From NCBI GenBank assembly GCA_945907045.1, contig CAMDSH010000029.1:1-38305 (forward strand): a DNA stretch of 38,305 bases, given 5' to 3'. The translations under genes and the position numbers were made by a program. Below are positions 8,261-14,604 of this stretch, piece by piece; the stretch's first letter is position 1, and every line of letters begins with the position of its first letter. Under the pieces are notes generated by a model. It had not been told where the DNA came from and made no database searches. It worked only from the letters and a program-made list of their open reading frames with translations. Origin of the DNA: Rhizobium sp. Q54 (lineage in GTDB: Bacteria > Pseudomonadota > Alphaproteobacteria > Rhizobiales > Xanthobacteraceae).

Positions 8261-9451
8261 GTGACATTTCGCGAGCCCGGCCGCCGCGCCGTCGTCGCGG
8301 CTTTGGGCGTGGTGCAAATCCTCGCCTGGGGCACTTCGTTTTATATTCCCGCCGTGTTTGCGGTGCCGATTGTCACGGACACCGGCTGGCCGCTGGCGTT
8401 CGTTGTCGGTGGCGTGTCGATCGGGCTGCTGGTCGCGGGGCTGATCTCGCCGCAGGTCGGGCGCATCATCGACAGGCACGGCGGACGGCCCGTGCTGCTT
8501 GCAAGCTCGTTTCTTTATGCGGCGGGACTCGCCGGCATCGGCCTTGCCCCTTCGCTGCCGTTTTATCTTGCCGCATGGATCGTGCTCGGTCTCGGCATGG
8601 GCACCGGCCTCTACGATGCGGTGTTCTCCGCGCTTGGCCGTCTCTACGGAAAAGAAGCGCGCGGGCCGATCACAAACCTGACGCTGTTCGGCGGATTTGC
8701 CAGCACGCTGTGCTGGCCGTTGAGTGCGTTCATGATCGAGAGCGTGGGCTGGCGCGGCGCGTGTTTCGTTTATGCGGCGATACATTTGTTTGTGGCGCTG
8801 CCGCTGATCGCCTATGCGATGCAGGCAAAGCCGGCTGCCGTTTCGCAGGCAGGCGCGGATGACGCTCCGGCCGCGGACGACACGCCGCTGCTCAAACACG
8901 AAACGCTGGTGTTCGCGATGCTCGCGCTGGTGATGACGATTGCCGCCGGCATCGGCTCGATCGTCGTTGTGCACCTGCTGATCTTCCTGCAGGCGAGGGG
9001 CGTCGAGTTCGCGATGGCGGTGACGTTCGGCACGCTGTTCGGCCCGGCGCAGGTGGGCGCGCGCATGGTCGAGCGCATCTTCGGTTCGCACTATCATCCG
9101 ATCTGGACCATGATCGCGTGTTGCGCGCTTATGGCCTTGGGCCTCGCGCTGCTGTTTGTCAGTTTTCCGCTTCTTGTTCTCGTGATCGTACTCTACGGCG
9201 CGGGTTACGGTATTTTATGGATCGCGCGCGGAACGTTGCCGCTCGCGCTGTTTGGGCCGGTGCGGTTTCCGCGCCTGATGGGAAAGCTCGCGTTCCCCAG
9301 CCTGATCGTGCAGGCGCTGGCGCCATCGATTGGCGCGCTGCTGATCGAGCGCTCCGGCGTGGATGCGACCATCGGCGTATTGACCGCGTTCGCATTCCTC
9401 AATGTGGTGCTGATCGGCGCGTTATGGGCTGCGTGCCGCGAACGGATTTAA
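8261..9451 (+). CDS. Major facilitator superfamily transporter
   Basis: Inner-membrane carrier of 396 residues with about twelve hydrophobic helices in two halves, split by a hydrophilic loop near residues 188-210. After helix 2 there is an MFS-type loop GRIIDRHGGRPVLL matching the family signature between TM2 and TM3. The start is a GTG without an obvious Shine-Dalgarno sequence, so the exact N-terminus is uncertain. It lies 15 bp behind a solute-binding gene and 9 bp before a MaoC hydratase gene, suggesting one transcript. The substrate is unknown; neighbours suggest an organic acid, which is only a guess. Confidence 0.86.
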   Translation: MTFREPGRRAVVAALGVVQILAWGTSFYIPAVFAVPIVTDTGWPLAFVVGGVSIGLLVAGLISPQVGRIIDRHGGRPVLLASSFLYAAGLAGIGLAPSLPFYLAAWIVLGLGMGTGLYDAVFSALGRLYGKEARGPITNLTLFGGFASTLCWPLSAFMIESVGWRGACFVYAAIHLFVALPLIAYAMQAKPAAVSQAGADDAPAADDTPLLKHETLVFAMLALVMTIAAGIGSIVVVHLLIFLQARGVEFAMAVTFGTLFGPAQVGARMVERIFGSHYHPIWTMIACCALMALGLALLFVSFPLLVLVIVLYGAGYGILWIARGTLPLALFGPVRFPRLMGKLAFPSLIVQALAPSIGALLIERSGVDATIGVLTAFAFLNVVLIGALWAACRERI

Positions 9452-9460
9452 GGACAAACG

Positions 9461-9913
9461 ATGCTGGCGCTGCGTACGCTGTTCTTCGAGGACCTTTCGG
9501 TCGGCATGACTGAAAAACTGTCGAAAACGATTTCATCGTCCGACGTGGTCGGCTTTGCCGCCGTGACCGGCGACCGCAACCCGATCCATCTTTCCGAACA
9601 TTTCGCCGCCAAGACGCCGTTCGGCACGCGCATCGCGCACGGGCTTTACACCGCGAGTCTCATTTCCGCCGTGCTTGGCACGCGCCTGCCGGGTCCGGGT
9701 GCGATCTATATTTCACAGACATTGAATTTTCGCGCTCCGGTGAAAATCGACGACGTGGTGGAAGTAAGCGTCACGGTGACGGAACTCAATTCCGAGAAAT
9801 TCCGTGCGCGGCTTAGCTGCACCTGCACCGTGGCGGGTGAGATCGTGCTCGACGGCGAAGCGCTGGTAAAAGTACCCTCATCGAGCGCGGAGCGTCCGCT
9901 GCCTCGGCTTTAG
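9461..9913 (+). CDS. MaoC-family (R)-specific enoyl-CoA hydratase
   Basis: Hot-dog fold enzyme of 150 residues. The segment FAAVTGDRNPIHLSEHFAA (about 32-50) fits the (R)-hydratase signature, with catalytic Asp38 and His43. FGTRIAHGLYTASLISAVLG and a later FRAPVKIDDVVEVSVTV are also typical. The predicted reaction is hydration of trans-2-enoyl-CoA to (R)-3-hydroxyacyl-CoA; related proteins feed polyhydroxyalkanoate synthesis or act in side-chain catabolism. An AAGGA site precedes the ATG. The downstream FAH-family gene starts 9 bp after the stop, and its ribosome-binding site overlaps this stop codon. Confidence 0.9.
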   Translation: MLALRTLFFEDLSVGMTEKLSKTISSSDVVGFAAVTGDRNPIHLSEHFAAKTPFGTRIAHGLYTASLISAVLGTRLPGPGAIYISQTLNFRAPVKIDDVVEVSVTVTELNSEKFRARLSCTCTVAGEIVLDGEALVKVPSSSAERPLPRL

Positions 9914-9922
9914 GAGATTGCG

Positions 9923-10768
9923 GTGCGTTTATTGCGTTATGGCGCGAGCGGGACGGAAAAGCCCGGCCTGATCGACAAGTCCGGGCGCTTGCGCGATTTA
10001 TCCGGCGCAATTGCTGACATCGCGGGCGATGTCCTCACGCCGGATGGATTGGCGAAACTCGCGAAACTGAAACCTGAAAATCTGCCGGAGGTCAGCGGCA
10101 AGCCTCGCCTTGGTCCGCCGTTAGCGCGCATCGGCAAGATCATCGGCGTCGGATTGAACTACAGCGACCACGCCAAAGAAGTCGGATTGCCGTTACCAAA
10201 AGAACCGACGCTGTTTCTCAAGGCCACCAGCTCTCTCGCGGGGCCGGCTGACGAACTGCGGATGCCGCGCGATGGCGTGAAGCTGGATTGGGAAGTGGAG
10301 CTTGGCGTCGTCATCGGGCAGGGCGGCGTTTATATTTCTGGGGCCGCTGCGATGGATCACGTTGCCGGTTATTGCCTCGGCATCGACTTCACCGAACGCG
10401 AATTTCAGTACAACCGCGGCGGGCAGGGATTCAAAGGCAAGAGTTCGGACACCTTCGGCCCGCTCGGCCCCTGGCTGGTGACGCGCGACGAAATTGCCGA
10501 CCCGCACGAATTGAAACTGCATCTCACCGTCAACGGCGTGACGCGGCAGAACGGAAATACGAGCAACATGACTTATTCGGTCGGCGAGCTGGTGTCGTAT
10601 TGCAGCCGCTTCATGAGCCTGCAAACCGGCGACGTGATCCTAACCGGTACGCCGGCGGGCGTCGCCAAGCGCGACGTGCTGGGAGATTTTCTAAAACCCG
10701 GCGACGAAGTTATTGCAACGATCGACGGCTTGGGCGAACAGCGCCACCGCGTCGCGGGCAGTATTTAA
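9923..10768 (+). CDS. Fumarylacetoacetate hydrolase family protein
   Basis: Cytosolic 281-residue protein of the FAH superfamily. The C-terminal catalytic domain shows the metal-binding set: Glu residues in KLDWEVELGVVIG and Asp in GIDFTEREFQ, followed by KSSDTFGPLGPWLV and DVILTGTPAGV. Members hydrolyse or decarboxylate acylpyruvates and beta-keto acids (fumarylpyruvate, acylpyruvate, 2-keto-3-deoxy sugars); the specific substrate is not readable from the sequence. The start is GTG with AGGAG six bases upstream. It is the last gene of the co-directional run from 7481 and ends 1 bp from the stop of the convergent binding-protein gene. Confidence 0.9.
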   Translation: MRLLRYGASGTEKPGLIDKSGRLRDLSGAIADIAGDVLTPDGLAKLAKLKPENLPEVSGKPRLGPPLARIGKIIGVGLNYSDHAKEVGLPLPKEPTLFLKATSSLAGPADELRMPRDGVKLDWEVELGVVIGQGGVYISGAAAMDHVAGYCLGIDFTEREFQYNRGGQGFKGKSSDTFGPLGPWLVTRDEIADPHELKLHLTVNGVTRQNGNTSNMTYSVGELVSYCSRFMSLQTGDVILTGTPAGVAKRDVLGDFLKPGDEVIATIDGLGEQRHRVAGSI

Positions 10769-10769
10769 G

Positions 10770-11801
10770 TCAGCTCCCGTTCATCCCGTGAATTTCCGGA
10801 AAGAAATAATCCTTCCACGACTCCGGCGGGGCTTTCAGCATGCCGTTCGTTCCCATGAAGCGCGCGAACTTCATGGTGTTTTCCGGCACCATCGTCCAGC
10901 GCACCTGCGGGCCGGAGACGACACGGGCGGCGAAATCGAGCGGCAGTTTGGAATTTGAATCCTTGATCCACAATGCCGCCGCTGCGCGCTTGTCCTTGTT
11001 GACGATGTCGGTCGCTTCCGTGATCGCCGCGACCAGCGCCTTGTAGAGTTTCGGGTTCTGCTCGCGGAATTTCGCCGTGGTCCAGGCGACGGTGAAGGAA
11101 TGCGGGCCGTCCATCACGTCATATGAGTTGAGCACCGTGTGGATGCCGTCTTTGTCGAGTTGCTGCTGCTGGAACGGCGGCACGCTGAACACGGAGGTAA
11201 CTTCCGAGCCCCCGCTGAGCAGCGCAGCCGTTGCATCCGGTGGCGGCATCGACACGGTCTGCGCATCCAGTTTGCCGAAATTCGCCGCGCCGAAGGTCTT
11301 GGCGGCGGCCATCTGCAGCATGATCGCCTGGATCGACACCTTCACCGCCGGCACGGCGATGCGGTCGCTCTCCTTGAAATCGCTGATCGTTTTAACCGCC
11401 GGATTGCGCGTGTTGAGCAGAAACGGCTGCGAGGAGAGCGCCGAGATGCCGCGCACTTCCTGCGGCGTTCCCTTGGTGCGGCCCCACAGCACGAGCAGGC
11501 CGGGCGTGCCGCCGGTCGCGATGTCGATCGAGCCGGAGATCAGCGCCTCGTTCACCGCCGCCGGTCCGTTGAAGGTGTGCCACGACACTTTCACGTCGCT
11601 CAAACCCAGCGCCGCGGCGTGTTTCTCGACCAGCTTCTGGTCTTCCATGACGTTGAACTGCAGGTATCCCATCGAATACTGCTTCGCGAGGCGGATCTCC
11701 TTTTCCTGCGCAAGGGAAGGCGAGGGAGCTGCAAACGCCGCGCCGAGCGCGAGCGCGGCAAAAATTTTCGCGGCGGAAAAACAACGGCGGTTATGGTTCA
11801 C
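10770..11801 (-). CDS. NitT/TauT-type ABC transporter substrate-binding protein (orphan)
   Basis: Exported periplasmic binding protein of 343 residues (SsuA/THI5-like fold). I chose a GTG start (VNHNRRCF) because GGGGAG sits just upstream and a signal peptide follows directly (LALGAAFAAPSPSLAQ-E); longer frames run through Arg-rich, non-leader sequence. Family features include SGSIDIATGGTPGLLVLWGR and FKESDRIAVPAVKVS. Relatives bind nitrate, taurine, alkanesulfonates or pyrimidine precursors. No ATPase or permease gene is next to it, so its transporter must lie elsewhere or it serves another purpose. The 296-bp gap to the divergent cold-shock gene holds both promoters. Confidence 0.85.
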   Translation of the reverse strand: MNHNRRCFSAAKIFAALALGAAFAAPSPSLAQEKEIRLAKQYSMGYLQFNVMEDQKLVEKHAAALGLSDVKVSWHTFNGPAAVNEALISGSIDIATGGTPGLLVLWGRTKGTPQEVRGISALSSQPFLLNTRNPAVKTISDFKESDRIAVPAVKVSIQAIMLQMAAAKTFGAANFGKLDAQTVSMPPPDATAALLSGGSEVTSVFSVPPFQQQQLDKDGIHTVLNSYDVMDGPHSFTVAWTTAKFREQNPKLYKALVAAITEATDIVNKDKRAAAALWIKDSNSKLPLDFAARVVSGPQVRWTMVPENTMKFARFMGTNGMLKAPPESWKDYFFPEIHGMNGS

Positions 11802-12097
11802 GGGCGTCTCCCCAGGCGGCTTTTGTTGGCTCTGCGCAGGCCTAAGGAAGGTTAACATCGCGCGAGCGCGCTTGCCCACTGCCGCCGTGGGCGCGCGAGC
11901 GGCCTTGCCGCCAAGCCCGCAAAGGCCTATATGGACGGCGCAACCAGTTTTCGGCCTGCCTTGTTTCGCCCCGACTTTGGGCTCCCAACGCAACCCCCAA
12001 AACTCGGATGTTACGAAACGCCGACTGCATACGCAGGTGGCGCGAAATCGCCTGCGGCGCACGATGTGCCGTCAGGCAGCAACGCAAGGAGGCCTAC

Positions 12098-12301
12098 ATG
12101 GCCATTGGTACCGTTAAGTTCTTCAACACGCAAAAAGGCTTTGGATTCATTCAGCCGGTGGACGGCTCGAAGGATGTGTTCGTGCACATCAGCGCGCTCG
12201 AGCGCGCAGGCATGTCCACCCTGAACGAAGGCCAGAAGGTCAGCTACGACGTCGTCACCGAGCGCGGCAAGGAAGCCGCCTCGAACCTGGCGAACGCCTA
12301 A
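12098..12301 (+). CDS. Cold-shock domain protein
   Basis: A 67-residue single-domain OB-fold protein of the CspA family that binds single-stranded RNA and DNA. The RNP-1 motif KGFGFI (about 13-18) and RNP-2 VFVHIS (about 27-32) are both intact. The ATG has a near-perfect AAGGAGG ribosome-binding site and a strong terminator follows 28 bp after the stop, so the gene is probably monocistronic. The long upstream gap could hold a structured 5' leader as in other csp genes, but I cannot show one. Whether it is cold-induced cannot be told from the sequence. Confidence 0.95.
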   Translation: MAIGTVKFFNTQKGFGFIQPVDGSKDVFVHISALERAGMSTLNEGQKVSYDVVTERGKEAASNLANA

Positions 12302-12328
12302 TACGTTTGAAGTTCTGAACTGACGAAG

Positions 12329-12363
12329 CGCCCGGCATTAACGTGCCGGGCGTTTTGCTTTTT
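12329..12363 (+). terminator. Rho-independent terminator of the cold-shock gene
   Basis: A 9-bp perfect stem (CGCCCGGCA at 12329-12337 pairing with TGCCGGGCG at 12344-12352) encloses a 6-base loop. TTTTGCTTTTT follows. It also lies just beyond the stop of the convergent GNAT gene. Confidence 0.9.
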
Positions 12364-12373
12364 GCGCACCGCG

Positions 12374-12649
12374 TCAGAGCAGCAGGCCGGCGTATTCCGC
12401 GTGCTTGCCGATGTAGGCGGAGACGAACGGACACTTCGCAATAACTTTAAGTCCGCGTGCCTTCACGATCTCCAGCGCGCCGCGCACCAGCGCCGAACCG
12501 ATGCCCTTGCCGTTGAGTTCTGGCGGCACTTCGGTGTGCGTGAAGGTGATGACGCCGCCCGCGAGCGTGTAATAGGCGAAGGCGGTTTTCCCTTCCGCGT
12601 CCAATTCAAAACGATGGGCGGCGGCGTTGTCGCGGACTTCGGCAGACAT
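12374..12649 (-). CDS. Small GNAT-like N-acetyltransferase
   Basis: A 91-residue protein of the short GNAT group (YidJ / At1g77540-like). The acetyl-CoA pyrophosphate-binding loop is visible as ELNGKGIGSALV (about 44-55; the family pattern is Q/R-x-x-G-x-G/A). It is preceded by the typical strand ITFTHTEVPP and followed by KVIAKCPFVSAYIGKHAEY. The substrate is unknown. I start at the ATG giving MSAEVRDN, because the upstream extension runs into the REP-like element. The promoter region therefore overlaps that repeat. Confidence 0.8.
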   Translation of the reverse strand: MSAEVRDNAAAHRFELDAEGKTAFAYYTLAGGVITFTHTEVPPELNGKGIGSALVRGALEIVKARGLKVIAKCPFVSAYIGKHAEYAGLLL

Positions 12650-12701
12650 GGGTATCGATTTAGTGCGCGCGGAACAAAAGGACAAGGTGAATTGTTTTCT
12701 T

Positions 12702-12815
12702 GTCATTGCCGGACTTGATCCGGCAATCCATGATGCATTTGCATTCGCACGGTCTTACGTAAGTCACGATTTGCCGCGCATCATCATGGATGCCCGGATC
12801 GGGTCCGGGCATGAC
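12702..12815. repeat. REP-like palindromic element, copy 1
   Basis: Composite palindrome of two hairpins: GCCGGA/TCCGGC on the left and GCCCGGA/TCCGGGC on the right, with outer ends gtcat and atgac inverted to each other. The left 28 bases (12702-12729) recur identically at 13455-13482. Elements of this shape are abundant between genes in Hyphomicrobiales. It lies between the GNAT gene and the GST gene. Confidence 0.85.
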
Positions 12816-12834
12816 AGGTTAGAGAGAACATCCC

Positions 12835-13455
12835 ATGCCGAACCTCACGCTCTATCACGCTTCGCCGTCGCGCTCGTCCATCGTGCTGTGGATGCTGGAG
12901 GAGTTGGGTGAGCCTTACGACATCAAGTTACTCAGGTTGAGCGAAGGCCAGCACCTCAAACCGGACTACCTCGCGATCAATCCGATGGGCAAGGTGCCGG
13001 CGCTTAAACACGGCGATACCGTCATCACCGAGGTGGCAGCGATCTGCACCTATCTCGCCGACGAATTTCCCGCGCGCAAGCTGAACATTCCGGTCGGCTC
13101 TCCGCGCCGCGGCGTTTATCTCAAATGGATGTTCTACGGGCCGAGCTGCCTTGAGCCCGCGATCATCGACCGCGCGTCGCCGCGCAAGGAAGAAGCGCGG
13201 CGTGGAATGCTGGGCTGGGGCGATTTCGATTCCGTCATGAACGTGCTGGCGAAGGCTGCGAGCGATGCCAGGCCTTATCTGATGGGCGAGCAGTTCACCG
13301 CCGCCGATGTGGTGATCGGTTCCGGCCTGCGCTGGGGCACGATGTTCAAGCTGATCCCGGAGCGCAAGGAGTTCGCCGATTACGTCGCGCGGCTGAACGA
13401 GCGCCCGGCGGCCAAGCGCGCACAGGAGAAGGACAAAGCGATGGCTTCTTCTTAG
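12835..13455 (+). CDS. Glutathione S-transferase family protein
   Basis: Cytosolic 206-residue GST-fold protein. The N-terminal thioredoxin-like domain has LTLYHASPSRSSIVLWMLEE (Ser in the active-site loop, about residues 11-15) and the glutathione-contacting NPMGKVPAL (cis-Pro) followed by ITEVAAICTYL. A C-terminal helical domain follows. GSTs conjugate glutathione or isomerise maleylpyruvate-like compounds; no specific substrate can be assigned. The gene is bracketed by two REP-like elements: one ends 19 bp before its start and the other begins at the last base of its TAG stop. Confidence 0.9.
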   Translation: MPNLTLYHASPSRSSIVLWMLEELGEPYDIKLLRLSEGQHLKPDYLAINPMGKVPALKHGDTVITEVAAICTYLADEFPARKLNIPVGSPRRGVYLKWMFYGPSCLEPAIIDRASPRKEEARRGMLGWGDFDSVMNVLAKAASDARPYLMGEQFTAADVVIGSGLRWGTMFKLIPERKEFADYVARLNERPAAKRAQEKDKAMASS

Positions 13456-13539
13456 TCATTGCCGGACTTGATCCGGCAATCCCGATAAGGGGCGCAGTGC
13501 CTTCCTAAACGGGATCACCGGGACAAGCCCGGTGATGAC
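13455..13539. repeat. REP-like palindromic element, copy 2
   Basis: The left 28 bases are identical to copy 1 (GCCGGA/TCCGGC hairpin). The right arm is a different hairpin, CACCGGG/CCCGGTG, again ending in atgac. The element begins on the stop codon of the GST gene and may stabilise or terminate its transcript. Confidence 0.85.
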
Positions 13540-13615
13540 GGCTGAGTGGTTTGGATTCGCCGCTTTCTACACGCTATGCTTTGCCGTCTCGCATTCGAAC
13601 CGGAAGGATCATCCC

Positions 13616-13816
13616 ATGAAGCTCATCTGTACCGTGCTCGGTCTCGCTCTGATCGTCGTTGCTGCGATTTATTTCCTGATGCCGGCGGATCAGCTGCCGA
13701 ACTTTCTTCCGGGATATGAAGCGGGCATGACGCGCATCCGCCTCAAGCACGGCATCGCCTCCGGCGCGGCGGGCGTCGTGTTGCTGGCGGTGGGGTGGTG
13801 GATGGGGAGAAGGTGA
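13616..13816 (+). CDS. Small two-helix membrane protein
   Basis: A 66-residue hydrophobic protein. A first helix spans about residues 4-22 (CTVLGLALIVVAAIYFLM) and a second about 47-62 (GIASGAAGVVLLAVGWWMG), linked by a loop MPADQLPNFLPGYEAG. A GGAAGG ribosome-binding site supports the ATG. Similar small membrane proteins occur in Bradyrhizobium-like genomes, from memory. Function is unknown. The reading frame extends upstream into the REP element, but that part is not likely coding. Confidence 0.75.
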   Translation: MKLICTVLGLALIVVAAIYFLMPADQLPNFLPGYEAGMTRIRLKHGIASGAAGVVLLAVGWWMGRR

Positions 13817-13825
13817 GGGAGGAGG

Positions 13826-13891
13826 GCGGGTAGAACGCAGCGAAACCCGGCGTGTTGTGTGCGTTGAGTTTCACGGCGCTCAACCCACCCT
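13826..13891. repeat. Imperfect inverted repeat (REP-like)
   Basis: Two arms of about 28 bases, GGCGGGTAGAACGCAGCGAA... on the left and ...GCGCTCAACCCACC on the right, are roughly 70% complementary to each other. It resembles the GGTGGGTTGAGCGC-type palindromes scattered through proteobacterial genomes. It separates the small membrane protein gene from the AT-richer orphan gene. Confidence 0.6.
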
Positions 13892-13919
13892 AGGGGGTTG
13901 TCATTAGGAAGATGGTTTA

Positions 13920-14579
13920 ATGGCGGTAGATATTTTTCACTTTTGGTCAAAGATCAAGCCACACGAAAGAATTCATCCTGATGACCGCGAGGTATTTCAA
14001 CGTGTGGGTCGTAAAGGTCATGGATTGGATTTGAGATGCCTACCTGCGTGCTTTGGCGGGCGGCTCAGGACGGCTTCGGTGGTTCTTTTATTTCTTTCTC
14101 CCGGGTTCAGCGCGCGAGATTTAAAAGATGCGCGCACATCGGATGGACGTGCGCGTTATGCGAAGCGGCGAACGGGTCGTCAGTCTGTATCCGAGAATAG
14201 TTCTTGGTTCCAATCTCGCATCAAAGCATTTGGATTAGACTTCAAAGACGTTAGTGCAAAAATTGCGATTTTAAATATTGGCGCGTATCATTCAAAACAA
14301 TTTACAGATTATCCGTTATTAGCTGCATTGCCCTCCAGTCGCGTTTCTCTGGATTGGGCTCAGAACGTTCTTTTCCCAAAAGCAATCCGAGGCGAGCGCA
14401 TTGTAATTTGCTTGAGGTCGGCTCATTTTTGGGGACTTAATGCTGGAAAGAAATATGGTAGGTCACTGTTTGCACCTCATGTTACGCGAGGCGGCCATAT
14501 GAGAAAGAAAACACCAGCGGAGAAGAAAATGCGCAATGCAATCATTCGCGCTGTTCGTAAGGCAATTCAAAATAATTAG
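13920..14579 (+). CDS. Hypothetical protein, AT-richer orphan gene
   Basis: A 219-residue protein that I cannot assign to a family with confidence. It has a His/Asp-rich N-terminus (HERIHPDDREVFQRVG), a hydrophobic strand VVLLFLSPGFSARD at about 55-68, a second strand KIAILNIGAYHSKQF at about 115-129, LPSSRVSLDW, then RIVICLRSAHFWGL, and a Lys/Arg-rich tail. The strand-Gly/Pro-loop order vaguely recalls uracil-DNA-glycosylase-like folds, but this is speculation. An AGGA lies about ten bases before the ATG. The second half is clearly AT-richer than its neighbours and uses A/T-ending codons often, which suggests lateral acquisition. It sits between a REP-like palindrome and uvrA. Confidence 0.65.
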   Translation: MAVDIFHFWSKIKPHERIHPDDREVFQRVGRKGHGLDLRCLPACFGGRLRTASVVLLFLSPGFSARDLKDARTSDGRARYAKRRTGRQSVSENSSWFQSRIKAFGLDFKDVSAKIAILNIGAYHSKQFTDYPLLAALPSSRVSLDWAQNVLFPKAIRGERIVICLRSAHFWGLNAGKKYGRSLFAPHVTRGGHMRKKTPAEKKMRNAIIRAVRKAIQNN

Positions 14580-14604
14580 ATTGCGTCTGCAACGGCAATT
14601 GCTC

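Noticed and set aside
7499..9097. Long minus-strand frame opposite the ModA-like and MFS genes
   Set aside because: It spans two convincing genes and their junction, and its product is Arg/His/Asp-rich without motifs.
12702..13539. Repeated hairpins considered as a CRISPR array
   Set aside because: Only two copies, 725 bp apart with a gene between them, and each unit is itself a hairpin; this fits REP-like elements, not regularly spaced repeats.
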